Notes under the pieces: generated by a model
Told to the model about the DNA's origin: nothing
Database searches by the model: none
Seen by the model: only the letters and a program-made list of their open reading frames with translations
Made by a program: the position numbers and the translations under genes
Shown here: positions 8,688 through 19,140 of the stretch, one piece after another
Layout of the letters: each line of letters starts with the position of its first letter
Position numbering within the stretch: position 1 is the stretch's first letter
DNA from: Geodermatophilus ruber
Lineage (GTDB): Bacteria > Actinomycetota > Actinomycetes > Mycobacteriales > Geodermatophilaceae
DNA length: 64,000 nt
Direction of reading: 5' to 3'
Assembly: GCF_900114385.1 (NCBI RefSeq)
Contig: NZ_FOSW01000014.1
Location: forward strand, 1-64,000

Positions 8688-10445
8688 TCAGCGACGGCGG
8701 GTCTCCGGGAAGAGCAGGTCGACGAAGCGCGCGACGGTCGGCTGCGGCTCGTGATTGGCCAGCCCGGGCCGCTCGTTGGCCTCGATGAACACGTGCTCGG
8801 GGCCCTCCACGTCGGGCACCAGGAAGTCCAGCCCGGTCACCGGGATGCCGATCGCCCGGCTGGCCCGCACGGCCGCCGCGGCGATCGACGGGTGCAACCG
8901 GTCGGTGACGTCCTCGATGGTCCCGCCGGTGTGCAGGTTCGCCGTCCGCCGGACCCGGATCCGCTCGCCCGTGGGCGGGACGTCGTCCATCGCCCAGCCG
9001 GACGCGGCGACCACCTCGACGGTCGTGTCGTCCAGCGGGATGCGCGACTCCCCACCGGTGGCCCGCTCCCGGCGCCGGCTGGTGGCCTCGACCAGCTCGG
9101 TGATCGGGCTGCGACCGTCACCGACCACCTCGGCCGGGCGGCGCACCGCGGCGGCGACCACCTCGTGGTCGATGACCACCACGCGCAGGTCGTCCCCCTC
9201 GACCAGCTCCTCGACCAGCACCTCGGGACAGAACTGCAGGGCGAGCGCCACCGCGCGCTCCAGCGCCTCGGGGGAGGACACGCCGACGGTGATGCCCCGC
9301 CCCTGCTCGCCGCGGGCCGGCTTCACCACCACCTCGCCGCACTCCTCGAGCAGCGCGCTCGCCCCGGCCAGGTCGCCCTCGGCCGCCACGGCCCCGCGGG
9401 GCACGCGGACCCCGGCGCTCTCCATGATCCGGCGGGTGACCCGCTTGTCGTCGCAGCGGCTCATCGCCACCGCGGAGGTGAACTCCGACAGCGACTCGCG
9501 GGTGAGCACCGTGCGCCCGCCCAGCGACAGCCGCATCTCGCCCCACGCGGCGTCGGTGACCTCCACCCGGATGCCCCGCTCCAGCGCCTCCTCGGCGATG
9601 ATCCGCGCGTAGGGGTTGAGCTCCTCCAGCCCCTCCGGGCGCGCGGCGAACAGCGGCGTGTTGATCGGGTTCTTCCGCTTCACGCACACCGCGGGCGTGC
9701 GCTGGAACCCCAGCTTGCGGTACAGCGCGATCGCCCCGGTGTTGTCGTGCATCACCGAGAGGTCGAGGTAGGCCCGGCCACGGCCGACATACCGCTCGGC
9801 GAGCACCCGGACCAGCGCCTCGCCGGCGCCGGGCGGGGCGTCCTGCGCGTCCACCGCCAGGCACCACAGGCTGGTGCCGCCCTCCGGGTCGCCGAAGGCG
9901 AGCACGTGGTCGATCCCGGTCACCGTGCCGACGATCTGCCCGGTGCGCCGGTCCTCGGCGACGAGGTAGGTGAAGGTGCGGGTGCGGTGGTTGTCCCACA
10001 TGGTGGCCGGGTCGCCGGTGACCATTCCGTTGCGGGCGTAGATGTCGTTGATCTGCGCCATCTCCTCCAGCGAGGTCACCGTGCGCACGAACACGCCCCG
10101 GATGAGCTCGGCCCGCGGCCGGTAGCGGTGGAGGTCCAGCCGATAGGTGTAGCTGGGGTCGATGAACAGTTCGTCGGGGGCGAGGCCGACCAGCACGTGC
10201 GGGTCACGCGGGTAGATGCAGATGTCGCGGCGGCCGCTCTCCTCCGCGCGCAGCGCGTCGACGACGCCCCCCAGGTCGGCGAAGGTCTGCCCGAAGACCA
10301 GCCGTCCCCAGCCGAGGTCGAGGACGACCTCGGACTCCATGCCCTGCCGCTGGTGCGCCGACGGCTCCTGCCAGGAGCGGCTGGTGAACGACGGGGTCTC
10401 GGAGACCGCCGCGCGTCGGCGGTGCCCGGCGAGTCGGGGGCCCAT
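8688..10445 (-). CDS. ngg: N-acetylglutaminylglutamine synthetase (GNAT + ATP-grasp)
   Basis: Two-domain enzyme of about 585 residues that makes N-acetylglutaminylglutamine, the precursor of the osmolyte NAGGN. The N-terminal third is a GNAT-type acetyltransferase region (LWCLAVDAQ, then GAIALYRKLGF). The C-terminal part is an ATP-grasp ligase (VVKPARGEQGRGI, LVEELVEGDDLRVVVI, IEANERPGLANHEPQP). Two in-frame ATGs lie at 10451 and 10445. GAGGGG directly abuts the first, so the second (MGPRLAGHRR) has the better spacing and is chosen. The asnO stop lies 11 bases upstream, so the pair forms an operon. The third member often found with this pair, an M42-type hydrolase, is not next to it here. Confidence 0.93.
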   Translation of the reverse strand: MGPRLAGHRRRAAVSETPSFTSRSWQEPSAHQRQGMESEVVLDLGWGRLVFGQTFADLGGVVDALRAEESGRRDICIYPRDPHVLVGLAPDELFIDPSYTYRLDLHRYRPRAELIRGVFVRTVTSLEEMAQINDIYARNGMVTGDPATMWDNHRTRTFTYLVAEDRRTGQIVGTVTGIDHVLAFGDPEGGTSLWCLAVDAQDAPPGAGEALVRVLAERYVGRGRAYLDLSVMHDNTGAIALYRKLGFQRTPAVCVKRKNPINTPLFAARPEGLEELNPYARIIAEEALERGIRVEVTDAAWGEMRLSLGGRTVLTRESLSEFTSAVAMSRCDDKRVTRRIMESAGVRVPRGAVAAEGDLAGASALLEECGEVVVKPARGEQGRGITVGVSSPEALERAVALALQFCPEVLVEELVEGDDLRVVVIDHEVVAAAVRRPAEVVGDGRSPITELVEATSRRRERATGGESRIPLDDTTVEVVAASGWAMDDVPPTGERIRVRRTANLHTGGTIEDVTDRLHPSIAAAAVRASRAIGIPVTGLDFLVPDVEGPEHVFIEANERPGLANHEPQPTVARFVDLLFPETRRR

Positions 10446-10455
10446 GGACATCCCC

Positions 10456-12237
10456 TCAGACCCCGTGCGCCTGCAGCCAGAGCTCGAGCAGGCCGAGCTG
10501 CCAGAGCTTGTTGCCGCGCAGTGGCGTGAGCTCGGCGTTGGGGTGCTCCAGCAGGGCGTTGACGTACTCGGGCCGGAACAGCCCGCGGGCGCGGGCGGCC
10601 TCGCCGGTCAGCGCGTCGCGGACCAGGTCGAGCACCTTGCCCTGCAGGTGGGTGATCGCCGGCACGGGGAAGTACCCCTTGGGCCGGTCGATGACCTCCG
10701 GCGGGATGATCCGCCGGCCGATCGCCTTGAGCACGCCCTTGCCGCCGTCGGCCAGCTTGAGCTCCGGTGGGCAGGCCGCGGCCAGCTCGACCAGGTCGTG
10801 GTCGAGGAAGGGCACCCGCGCCTCCAGACCCCAGGCCATGGACATGTTGTCCACCCGCTTGACCGGGTCGTCGACCAGCATGACCTCGCTGTCCAGGCGC
10901 AGGGCGGCGTCCACCGCGGTCTCCGCGCCCGGGGCGGACATGTGCTGCCGGACGAACGCCAGGCTGGGGTCGCCGGGGACCGCGTAGCGGTCGGCGACCA
11001 GGCGGGCCATGTCCGCGGCGTCCCGGTCGAAGAAGGCGGCGGCGTAGCGCTCGACCGCCTCCTCCCGGCCGACGTCGGCCAGCGGTGGGTACCAGTGGTA
11101 GCCGGCGAAGACCTCGTCGGCGCCCTGACCGGACTGCACCACCCGGATCGACTGGCTGACCCGCTCGGACAGCAGATCGAAGGCGACGACGTCGTGGCTG
11201 ACCATCGGCTCGGCCATCGCGCCGATCGCGTGCCCGAGGGCGGCGGCGAGCTCGTCGGAGGCCACCCGGATCCGGTGGTGGTCGGTGGCGAATCGCTCGG
11301 CGATGACGTCGGAGTAGGCGAACTCGTCGCCCTCGCGGCCGCCCACGGCCTCGAAGCCGATCGAGTAGGTGGACAGGCCCGTCTGCCCCTCCTCGGCCAG
11401 CAGGCCCACGATCAGGCTGGAGTCCAGGCCGCCGGAGAGCAGCACGCCCACCGGGACGTCGGCGACCAGCCGCCGGCGGACGGCGACCCGCAGCGCCTCC
11501 TCGATCGCGTCCTCCCAGTCGCGGGACGACCAGTTCGCGCGTTCGGGGCTGCGCTCGTAGCGGGCTTCCCAGTAACGGTGCTCGCGGCTGGTGCCGTCGG
11601 CCTCGACGATCCGCACGGTGGCCGGCGGCAGCTTGCGGACGCCGTTGAGGATGGTCCGCGGCGCCGGGACGACGGCGTGCCAGGTGAGGTAGTGGTGCAG
11701 GGCCACCGGATCGATCGAGGTGTCGACGTCCCCGGCCTTCAGCAGCGCCGGCAGCGAGGAGGCGAACCGCAGCCGGCCGGGGGTCTCGGCCAGGTAGAGC
11801 GGCTTGATGCCCAGCCGGTCGCGGGCCAGCACCACCCGGCCGGTGTCCCGCTCGTGGATGACGAACGCGAACATGCCGTGCAGGTGCGAGACGAGGTCGG
11901 GACCCCAGTGGTGGTAGCCCTTGAGGATCACCTCGGTGTCGCTGGTGGAGAAGAAGTGGTAGCCGTGGCCCTCGAGCTCGGCCCGCAGCTCCTTGTAGTC
12001 GTAGATGCAGCCGTTGAAGACGGCGGTCAGGCCGAGGTCGTTGTCCACCATCGGCTGGGCGCCGTGGGGGGAGAGGTCGATCACCGACAGCCGGCGGTGC
12101 CCGAAGGCCACCCGGCCGTTGCTCCAGGCCCCCTGCCCGTCCGGGCCGCGGGGGACGAGGCACTCGACCATCCGCGCCACGGCGGTGGTGTCGGCCAGGG
12201 CGCCGTCGAACCGGATCTCGCCACAGAGACCACACAT
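10456..12237 (-). CDS. asnO: N-acetylglutaminylglutamine amide synthase (asparagine-synthetase type amidotransferase)
   Basis: Class II glutamine amidotransferase of 593 residues that converts N-acetylglutaminylglutamine to its amide, NAGGN, an osmoprotectant. ATG 12237 places the nucleophile Cys at position 2 (MCGLCGE). The amidotransferase domain shows [23 protein letters not shown] and [12 protein letters not shown]. The synthetase domain has the PP-loop [33 protein letters not shown] and the [23 protein letters not shown] signature. It is the first gene of the asnO-ngg operon. Assignment over a plain asparagine synthetase rests on the adjoining ngg. Confidence 0.92.
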   Translation of the reverse strand: MCGLCGEIRFDGALADTTAVARMVECLVPRGPDGQGAWSNGRVAFGHRRLSVIDLSPHGAQPMVDNDLGLTAVFNGCIYDYKELRAELEGHGYHFFSTSDTEVILKGYHHWGPDLVSHLHGMFAFVIHERDTGRVVLARDRLGIKPLYLAETPGRLRFASSLPALLKAGDVDTSIDPVALHHYLTWHAVVPAPRTILNGVRKLPPATVRIVEADGTSREHRYWEARYERSPERANWSSRDWEDAIEEALRVAVRRRLVADVPVGVLLSGGLDSSLIVGLLAEEGQTGLSTYSIGFEAVGGREGDEFAYSDVIAERFATDHHRIRVASDELAAALGHAIGAMAEPMVSHDVVAFDLLSERVSQSIRVVQSGQGADEVFAGYHWYPPLADVGREEAVERYAAAFFDRDAADMARLVADRYAVPGDPSLAFVRQHMSAPGAETAVDAALRLDSEVMLVDDPVKRVDNMSMAWGLEARVPFLDHDLVELAAACPPELKLADGGKGVLKAIGRRIIPPEVIDRPKGYFPVPAITHLQGKVLDLVRDALTGEAARARGLFRPEYVNALLEHPNAELTPLRGNKLWQLGLLELWLQAHGV

Positions 12238-12310
12238 GCACACTGATCTAACCTGCGGTCCCGGGGCTTGGCGACGCGGCGAGGAGAACGTCACACCCCG
12301 CAGCACGGCC

Positions 12311-12328
12311 CGGTTCCACGTGGAACCG
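12311..12328. promoter_or_regulatory. parS-like centromere site
   Basis: Perfect 18-bp palindrome CGGTTCCACGTGGAACCG in the gap between asnO and the protease gene. Its core GTTCCACGTGGAAC differs by one base from the usual actinobacterial ParB-binding parS sequence GTTTCACGTGGAAC. The same core recurs at 19045-19060 and 35763-35776. Confidence 0.75.
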
Positions 12329-12340
12329 GGGCCCGACCTG

Positions 12341-12397
12341 GGGCCTTTGTGGCCACGACGGCACGCCCGTGGGCGGCCGAAGTGGCCACAAAGGCCC
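12341..12397 (-). terminator. Long inverted repeat after the subtilisin gene
   Basis: 16-base arms GGGCCTTTGTGGCCAC (12341-12356) and GTGGCCACAAAGGCCC (12382-12397) with a 25-base loop, starting 6 bases after the protease stop at 12404. Its position fits a transcription terminator. The odd, long loop also resembles a dispersed palindromic element. Confidence 0.65.
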
Positions 12398-12403
12398 TCC
12401 TGG

Positions 12404-13855
12404 TCAGCGCAGGGCGGCCACCGCCGCGACCACGTCGACCAGCCCGGCCCCCTTGTCGAAGGATGTCGTCCGCCCGCCGACCACCCGGTACGGGGCGCCG
12501 TCGGCGTACCGGTGGGCGGTACCGGTCAGCGCCGCCTCGATCTCCGCGGGCGTCGCGGTCGGGTCGGCCTGGACGAGCTGGGCGACGATCCCCGCGACGT
12601 GCGGCGCGGCCATCGACGTCCCGCTGATCGTGTTGAAGGTGCCGACGTCGAACATCCCCGGGCCGTTGCGCGGGTCCAGGCCGGTGGCGCAGATCGGCAG
12701 GTACGGGCGGCAGGCCGAGGTGATGTCCTGCCCGGGGGCGGAGAGGTCCGGCCAGGTGGACGGGTCGGCGGCCGCGCCGCGCGAGGAGAACTCGCTCACC
12801 GTGCCGTCGCGGGTCCCGGTGTCCCCGTCGGAGTAGGAGGCGACGGAGAGGATGCCCCCCGTCGGGTCCTGCCCCGGAGGGTTGGTCAGCGACACCGAGC
12901 CGTCACCGCCGTCGTTGCCGGCGGCCCACACCGTCACCACGCCCTCGGCGGCCAGCGCGCGCTGCAGCTTGACGGTGGCCGACTCCGGGTCGAACTCCCC
13001 GCCGCCCGAGGGGCCGTAGGAGTTGTTGGTGACCCGGATCGGCGGGCAGACGTCGGCCGGCACGCCCGCACCGCAGGGCGCCTCGTGGTTCTCCAGCACC
13101 CAGTTCAGCGCGGCGTCGGCGCCGACGATGAGCAGCACCGCGCCGGTGGAGATCGAGACGACGCTGGCGCCGGGGGCAGCACCCTGCAGCGTCGCGCCGT
13201 CGAGAAGGGTCGTCGGGCGCCCGGCGACGATGCCGCTGACGTGCGTGCCGTGGCCGCCGACCGACAGCGTGTCGGTGTCCAGGGACTGCGGGACGGGGAC
13301 CACGCAGCCGGTGCCGGTGTCGGGCTCGATCAGGCAGACGCTCTTGAGGTTGGCCACCACGGCGTCACCGAGGTAGGGGTGGGCCGGGTCGACACCGGAG
13401 TCGATGACCGCCACGGAGACCCCGCGGCCGTCCAGCGGCTGCCCGTCGGCGCCGGTCAGCGTGGCCGCCGCCTCGGCGCCCCGGGTCGCGGTGTTCGAGG
13501 TCTGCTGGAAGAACTCGATGGGCCGGTTGCCCTCGAGGTAGGTGATCCCCGGCTCGGCCCGGGCGGCCGCCACCTGGGCCGCGGTGCCGGAGGCCACGGC
13601 GACCCCGATCCGCTCGAACTCGGTGACCGGCGCCATCCCGGTCGCCGCCACCGCGGCCCGGGCGGCGGCGATGTCGGCGCCGTGGACCAGCACCGTCGTC
13701 GGCGCCGCGGCGGACAGGCCGGCCAGCTGCTCGGCGAGGAAGTCCTGGACCGGGGCGAGCGGCGGGGCGGCGGAGGCGGGCGGCGCGAGGAGGGTGCCGG
13801 CGACCAGCGCCGCCAAGCTCCCTCCGGTCAGCAGCGCGCGGGCGGATCGGTTCAT
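12404..13855 (-). CDS. Secreted S8 family serine peptidase (subtilisin-like)
   Basis: Extracellular protease of 483 residues. The chosen start, ATG 13855 (MNRSARALL), has GGAG at 5-base spacing; an in-frame GTG at 13861 overlaps that site and is less likely. A Sec signal peptide ends near ASA-AP at about residue 29, followed by an inhibitor-like propeptide. The catalytic triad is Asp in VAVIDSGVD (about residue 150), His in GGHGTHVSG and Ser in [11 protein letters not shown], with the oxyanion Asn in WAAGNDGG. It carries several Cys for extracellular disulphides. There is no C-terminal membrane helix, so it is not of the mycosin type. A hairpin follows the gene. Confidence 0.93.
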   Translation of the reverse strand: MNRSARALLTGGSLAALVAGTLLAPPASAAPPLAPVQDFLAEQLAGLSAAAPTTVLVHGADIAAARAAVAATGMAPVTEFERIGVAVASGTAAQVAAARAEPGITYLEGNRPIEFFQQTSNTATRGAEAAATLTGADGQPLDGRGVSVAVIDSGVDPAHPYLGDAVVANLKSVCLIEPDTGTGCVVPVPQSLDTDTLSVGGHGTHVSGIVAGRPTTLLDGATLQGAAPGASVVSISTGAVLLIVGADAALNWVLENHEAPCGAGVPADVCPPIRVTNNSYGPSGGGEFDPESATVKLQRALAAEGVVTVWAAGNDGGDGSVSLTNPPGQDPTGGILSVASYSDGDTGTRDGTVSEFSSRGAAADPSTWPDLSAPGQDITSACRPYLPICATGLDPRNGPGMFDVGTFNTISGTSMAAPHVAGIVAQLVQADPTATPAEIEAALTGTAHRYADGAPYRVVGGRTTSFDKGAGLVDVVAAVAALR

Positions 13856-14038
13856 GGGCACTCCAGGGTCAGGGGGCGGGTGCGGGCGCCCTGCCTGAAC
13901 GAGCGGCTGTGGCCCGGGTCACGCCCAGGGGACACCGATCCGCCGTCCGGCCAGCTCGTGCACCTCGACCTCGACGTCGAAGACCTTCCGGGTGCCCGCG
14001 CCGGTTCGGACGACGACGCGAGGGGCAGGGGGAGACCC

Positions 14039-15031
<993 letters not shown>

Positions 15032-15989
15032 TCCGCGCCGACGGCGATCCGCTCCGAGCCGGCCAGCACCGCGGCGACGTGCCCGCGGGCCGGCTCGGCC
15101 AGCCGCGCGCAGAACTCCGCCCACGCCAGGCGCATCTCCGCCCCCGGCCAGCCCGGCGGGCGGAGCGCCTCCGGGAGCAGCGGGTCGCGCAGGACGGTGC
15201 GACGCACCTCGGCGAGGGCGCGCAGGTGGGTCACCAGCGCCGCCGGGCCGGCCAGCGGCGGCCCGACGAGCACGGCCCGGAGCCGGTCGATCTGCCGGCG
15301 GTAGGCCCCAGCGACGCCCTGCAGGTCCCAGCATCGGGCAGCGAGCTCCCGGTCCGAGCCGCCGGTCTCGGCGGCGACCTGCGCGGTGAGCAGGTGCAGC
15401 CGGCTGACCGGCTCACCGGCCAGCTCGGTCCGCACGTCGTCGAGCGCCCGGCGGTGCGGGGACACCCAGGTGGCCGGGGCCAGCGGTCCGAAGCCGTGCC
15501 GGGTGAGCGTCCGGCGCACCCGCTCCCGGGCCGAGCGGTCGGTCTCGGGGACGGTGTAGATGACCACCCGCCAGCGCCCGTCCCAGGGGCCGAGGCACTC
15601 GTCGAGCCGGGCCGAGCGCCCGCGGACGCTGCCGCGGAGGACCTCGGTGGGCGTGTAGAGGGTCTCCCGGCCGCGGCGGGAGGCGGCCAGCCAGCCCTCC
15701 CGCCGCAGGGCGGCCGTCGTCATGCGCGCGGTCGGCTCGGCGACGCCGAACCCCCTGAGCAGCTCCACCAGCGCCTGCAGCCGCACCGGCTCGGTGGTGA
15801 CGGCGTCGATGTGCTCGGCGAAGAGGTCGGTCACGAGGTCCCGGACGGTCATGGCGATCCTTTCGGCGCAGCCGTGCTCTGGGCGCCCACGGGAATGATC
15901 ATCCTTGACGACGGGTCGGTGTCCAGGGCGTTCCCCCGCCGCGGGAAGATGGCAGCCGTGCCTGGAGCCGCCGTCACAGGGTCTGCCCG

Positions 15990-16355
15990 GTGACTCCCGT
16001 GCTCGTGGTGGCCGTGACCGTCGTCGCCGCACTGCTGGCCCTGGCCGGGCTCGCCTCCACGCTCGCCCGGCGGCGGATCGGCCTGCTGCACCTGTGGGCC
16101 GCGGCGGTGCTGGAGGCGCTGCTGGTCATCCAGGCGGTGCTGGCCGTCGCCGCCCTGGTCGGCGGTGAGCGGCCGCCGGACATCCCGACGTTCCTCGGCT
16201 ACCTCGGTGGCATCCTGCTCCTCCCGGTCGCCGGGGTGCTCTGGGCGCGGTCGGAGCCGACCCGGTGGGCCGGCACGGTGCTGGCGGTGGCCGCGGGTGC
16301 GGTCGGCGTGATGATCTGGCGGCTGCTGCAGCTGTGGGAGGCAACGGGTGGCTGA
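15990..16355 (+). CDS. Small integral membrane protein, unknown function
   Basis: 121 residues starting at GTG 15990, with about four hydrophobic segments (TPVLVVAVTVVAALLALAGLA; LLHLWAAAVLEALLVIQAVLAVAALV; FLGYLGGILLLPVAGVLW; WAGTVLAVAAGAVGVMIW). No family recognised. It overlaps the next membrane-protein gene by 8 bases, so the two are almost surely cotranscribed and may work together. Confidence 0.75.
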   Translation: MTPVLVVAVTVVAALLALAGLASTLARRRIGLLHLWAAAVLEALLVIQAVLAVAALVGGERPPDIPTFLGYLGGILLLPVAGVLWARSEPTRWAGTVLAVAAGAVGVMIWRLLQLWEATGG

Positions 16356-16767
16356 GCCGACCGACGAGCGGGGGAGCACCGGGACGACAGCCGGCGGGCC
16401 CGGCCGGGTCCTGGTCGCCGTGTACGGGATCTTCACCCTCGCCGCCGGCGCGCGGGCCGCCGTCCAGCTGGCCACCCGTTTCTCCGAGGCGCCGGTCGCC
16501 TACCTGCTGTCCGCGTTCGCCGCGGTCGTCTACGGCGTCGCCACGGTGGCGCTGGCCCGCGGCCGGTGGCGGCTGGCCCTGGCCGCCTGCTCGGTCGAGC
16601 TGGCCGGGGTGCTCGCCGTCGGCACCCTGTCGCTGCTGGACCGGGCCGCGTTCCCCGACGAGACGGTCTGGTCGGTGTACGGCCAGGGCTACCTGTTCAT
16701 CCCGCTGGTGCTGCCGGTGATCGGGCTGCTGTGGCTGCGGCGGTCACGCCCGGGCGCCCGGGCGTGA
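16348..16767 (+). CDS. Integral membrane protein, unknown function
   Basis: 139 residues from GTG 16348, with a polar N-terminus of about 20 residues and four predicted membrane helices (LVAVYGIFTLAAGARAAVQL; VAYLLSAFAAVVYGVATVAL; LALAACSVELAGVLAVGTLS; YLFIPLVLPVIGLLWL). No enzyme motif is visible. Translation is coupled to the preceding small membrane protein. The stop codon lies inside a palindromic terminator. Confidence 0.78.
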   Translation: MAEPTDERGSTGTTAGGPGRVLVAVYGIFTLAAGARAAVQLATRFSEAPVAYLLSAFAAVVYGVATVALARGRWRLALAACSVELAGVLAVGTLSLLDRAAFPDETVWSVYGQGYLFIPLVLPVIGLLWLRRSRPGARA

Positions 16768-16770
16768 CCG
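16741..16770. terminator. Shared palindromic terminator
   Basis: A perfect 30-base palindrome (arms CGGTCACGCCCGGGC) that includes the stop codon of the rightward membrane-protein gene and lies 8 bases beyond the leftward Gly-rich gene's stop at 16778. It can serve both converging genes. Confidence 0.75.
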
Positions 16771-16777
16771 CCGCGGC

Positions 16778-17434
16778 TCAGAACTCCCCGCCGCCGAAGT
16801 CGCCCCCGAAGTCCCCGCCGAAGTCGCCCCCGGGGTCACCCTGGTCGGAGCCGTCGGAGTACCCCTCGGCGTAGGCCTCCTCCTCGCCGCCGCCGAAGAG
16901 CCCGGAGTCGCCCATCCCGGTGTCGAAGAGCGCATCGGCCACCGCCGTTCCCACGACCAGGCCGCCGACCGTGCCCAGCAGGCTGGCGCCCATCATGCTG
17001 CCGAAGCTGGGGCCGGTGCGGACTCCGCCGGGGCCGTAGCCGCCGGGTCCGGAGCCGCCGAAGGCGCGCTCGAGCGTGCCCGGCTGGCGCATCTCCGCGC
17101 GGGTGGCGGCCCGGGCCAGGCTGCGCGGGTCGTCGGAGGGCGGTCGCTCGCCGGTGGTGACCAGCTGGTCGAGCACCTGTCGGCGCTGCTCGGGGGTGAG
17201 CTGGGCGAACGCCTCGGCGTGCGCCTCCTCGATCTTGTCCGGGGGTGCCGTGCGCAGCAGGTAGCGGTAGCGCTCGATGGCCTGCTGGTCGGCCCCCTGT
17301 TGACCGGTCGGCGCGCCCGGTGGGGGTGGCTGGTAGCCGCCGTACCCCTGCTGGCCGTAGCCCTGGTTGTAGCCCTGCGCCGCGCCGTGTCCGGAGTCGG
17401 ATCGGCGGCCGAAGAGCCGGTCGAGCAGTCCCAT
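16778..17434 (-). CDS. Gly-rich repeat protein of unknown function
   Basis: 218 residues from ATG 17434 (MGLLDRLFGRR). The N-terminus after a short amphipathic start is rich in Gly, Gln and Tyr (GYNQGYGQQGYGGYQ). A middle helical stretch (about 55-115) contains IERYRYLLRTAPPDKIEEAH and LTPEQRRQVLDQLV, a pattern known in uncharacterised actinobacterial proteins. A glycine-zipper-like hydrophobic stretch with SLLGTVGGLVVGTAVADALF follows. The acidic tail ends in four tandem Gly-Gly/Asp-Phe units (GGDFGGDFGGDFGGGEF). The composition suggests a flexible or self-associating protein. Its function is not known. Confidence 0.8.
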   Translation of the reverse strand: MGLLDRLFGRRSDSGHGAAQGYNQGYGQQGYGGYQPPPPGAPTGQQGADQQAIERYRYLLRTAPPDKIEEAHAEAFAQLTPEQRRQVLDQLVTTGERPPSDDPRSLARAATRAEMRQPGTLERAFGGSGPGGYGPGGVRTGPSFGSMMGASLLGTVGGLVVGTAVADALFDTGMGDSGLFGGGEEEAYAEGYSDGSDQGDPGGDFGGDFGGDFGGGEF

Positions 17435-17522
17435 GGTGATCGTCTCCCTCCGCGAGGTGTACGCCGTGCCTGCTCGGGGAGTTCCCGCCCCGCGGCGCCC
17501 CACACCCGCGGCCGGGCCGGAC

Positions 17523-18041
17523 TCAGCCGCGCGGGCCCTCCAGGAGGCCGTAGGCGCCGCGGTGGAACAGCAGCGGGCGGCGGTCGGGGTCGGCGCCGAG
17601 GTCGAGCACGCGGGCGGCCACCAGGGTGTGGTCCCCGCCGTCGTACTCGGCCCACAGCTCGCAGTCGATCCAGGCCACCACGTCGTCGAGCACGGGGGCA
17701 CCGTGCCGGCTGGGCCGCCAGTGCACGCCGGCGAACTTGTCCGACCCGGAGCGGGCGAACGCCGCCGACACCCCGGTCTGCTCCTCGGCCAGCACGTTGA
17801 CGCAGAACCGGCCGATGTTCCGCAGCCGCGGCCAGGTGCTGGAGGTGCGCGCGGGGGCGAAGACGACCAGGGGCGGGTCGAGGGACAGCGAGCTGAACGA
17901 CTGGCAGGTGAAGCCGATCGGCCCCTCGGCGGTGTGCGCGGTCACCACGGTCACGCCGGAGGCGAAGTGCCCGAGCACCTCGCGCATGACCTGCGGGGAG
18001 ATGGCCTCGACCGGACCGTCGGCTTCGGGGACGGCGCTCAT
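17523..18041 (-). CDS. Flavin reductase family protein (FMN-binding)
   Basis: 172-residue protein of the flavin reductase-like family, which uses NAD(P)H to reduce FMN or FAD for partner monooxygenases. Visible signatures are FASGVTVVTAH near the N-terminus, GFTCQSFSSLSLDPPLVVFA, RFCVNVLAEEQ and the KFAGVHW region. Start ATG 18041 is preceded by GAGAG; a TTG 12 bases upstream is possible. It lies 22 bases after the HMG-CoA-lyase-like gene on the same strand, so the two are likely cotranscribed. No partner oxygenase is adjacent. Confidence 0.88.
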   Translation of the reverse strand: MSAVPEADGPVEAISPQVMREVLGHFASGVTVVTAHTAEGPIGFTCQSFSSLSLDPPLVVFAPARTSSTWPRLRNIGRFCVNVLAEEQTGVSAAFARSGSDKFAGVHWRPSRHGAPVLDDVVAWIDCELWAEYDGGDHTLVAARVLDLGADPDRRPLLFHRGAYGLLEGPRG

Positions 18042-18063
18042 GCTCTCAGCCAACCACGCGCGC

Positions 18064-18999
18064 TCAGCCGATCGGGGCAGAGCGGGGCTCCGAGCGACCG
18101 CCCGCCCGGTGCAGCGAGCTGGGCAGCGCGTGCCCGACGGCCCGCTCGGTGACCCGGGCGGCGGTGAGGACCGCGTCGAGGTCCAGGCCGGTGCGGACCC
18201 CCGACTCCTCCAGCATGTAGACCAGCTCCTCCGTGGCGATGTTGCCGCTGGCCCCCGGCGCGAACGGGCAGCCGCCGAGACCGCCGACGGAGGAGTCCAG
18301 CTGGGTCACCCCCGCCTGGATCGCCGCGAGCGCGTTGGCCTGCCCGGTGCCCCGGGTGTCGTGGAGGTGGACGCCGACCGGCACGCCGGGGCAGGCCCGG
18401 CGGACGGCGTCGAGCAGCTGGACCACCCGCAGCGGCGTCGTCGTCCCGATGGTGTCGCCCAGGCACAGCTGGTCGGCGCCCGCGGTGACCGCCGCCCGCG
18501 CGACGTCCACGGTGCGGGGGATCGGGGTGCGGCCGTCGAAGGGGCAGTCCCAGGCGGTGGCGATGATGACCTCGAGCGTGCCGCCGGCCCCGTGGGCGAG
18601 CGCGGCGATGTCGGCGACCGCGCCGACCGCCTCGGCGGTGGAGCGCCCCGCATTGGCCCGGCTGTGCCCCTCGGAGGCGGAGACGACGTACTCCAGGTTG
18701 GCCACGCCGGCGTCGACCGCCCGCGTCGCCCCGCGGGGGTTGGCCACCAGGGCCGACCAGTGCACACCGCCCCACCGGGAGAGCTCGCCGGCGACCTGGT
18801 CGGCGTCGGCCAGCGCGGGCACTGCCTTCGGCGAGACGAACGAGGTCGCCTCGATCCGGCGGACGCCGGTGGCGACCAGCGCCTCGAGCATCGCCAGCTT
18901 GGCCGCCAGGGGCACCGGCGCCTCCAGCTGGAGGCCGTCGCGCATGCCGACCTCGCGGATGTCGACGACGGCGGGCAGCACCAGATCGAACTCGTTCAC
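18064..18999 (-). CDS. Hydroxymethylglutaryl-CoA lyase family protein
   Basis: TIM-barrel lyase of 311 residues, related to HMG-CoA lyase, which splits 3-hydroxy-3-methylglutaryl-CoA to acetoacetate and acetyl-CoA in leucine breakdown. GTG 18999 follows a strong GAGGAGGGG site. Signatures: VGMRDGLQLE (metal-binding Asp, catalytic Arg), EATSFVSPKAVPALAD, the metal ligands HLHDTRG, and the active-site Cys loop GLGGCPFAPGASGN near the C-terminus. No other leucine-degradation genes are adjacent, so the physiological substrate could differ. Confidence 0.9.
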   Translation of the reverse strand: MNEFDLVLPAVVDIREVGMRDGLQLEAPVPLAAKLAMLEALVATGVRRIEATSFVSPKAVPALADADQVAGELSRWGGVHWSALVANPRGATRAVDAGVANLEYVVSASEGHSRANAGRSTAEAVGAVADIAALAHGAGGTLEVIIATAWDCPFDGRTPIPRTVDVARAAVTAGADQLCLGDTIGTTTPLRVVQLLDAVRRACPGVPVGVHLHDTRGTGQANALAAIQAGVTQLDSSVGGLGGCPFAPGASGNIATEELVYMLEESGVRTGLDLDAVLTAARVTERAVGHALPSSLHRAGGRSEPRSAPIG

Positions 19000-19044
19000 G
19001 ACCCCTCCTCGCGGGCGATCGGCGCTCATCCTGCCCCGTCCGGA

Positions 19045-19060
19045 GGTTCCACGTGGAACC
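19045..19060. promoter_or_regulatory. parS-like centromere site
   Basis: Perfect 16-bp palindrome GGTTCCACGTGGAACC in the gap between the divergent lyase (start 18999) and PAS-GGDEF (start 19141) genes. Same core as the site at 12311-12328. Expected to bind ParB. Confidence 0.75.
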
Positions 19061-19140
19061 GGTCGGGGCACCCACCGGCGCGAGAACGTGCTGGACCAGG
19101 ACGCTTTTCGCGCAGAATGTCCCGGACACGGAGGTGGGAC

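Noticed and set aside
12005-14038. Very long open frame on the plus strand ahead of the aldo/keto reductase
   Set aside because: It is antisense to asnO and the subtilisin gene, with low-complexity translation; only the part from ATG 14039 has family motifs.
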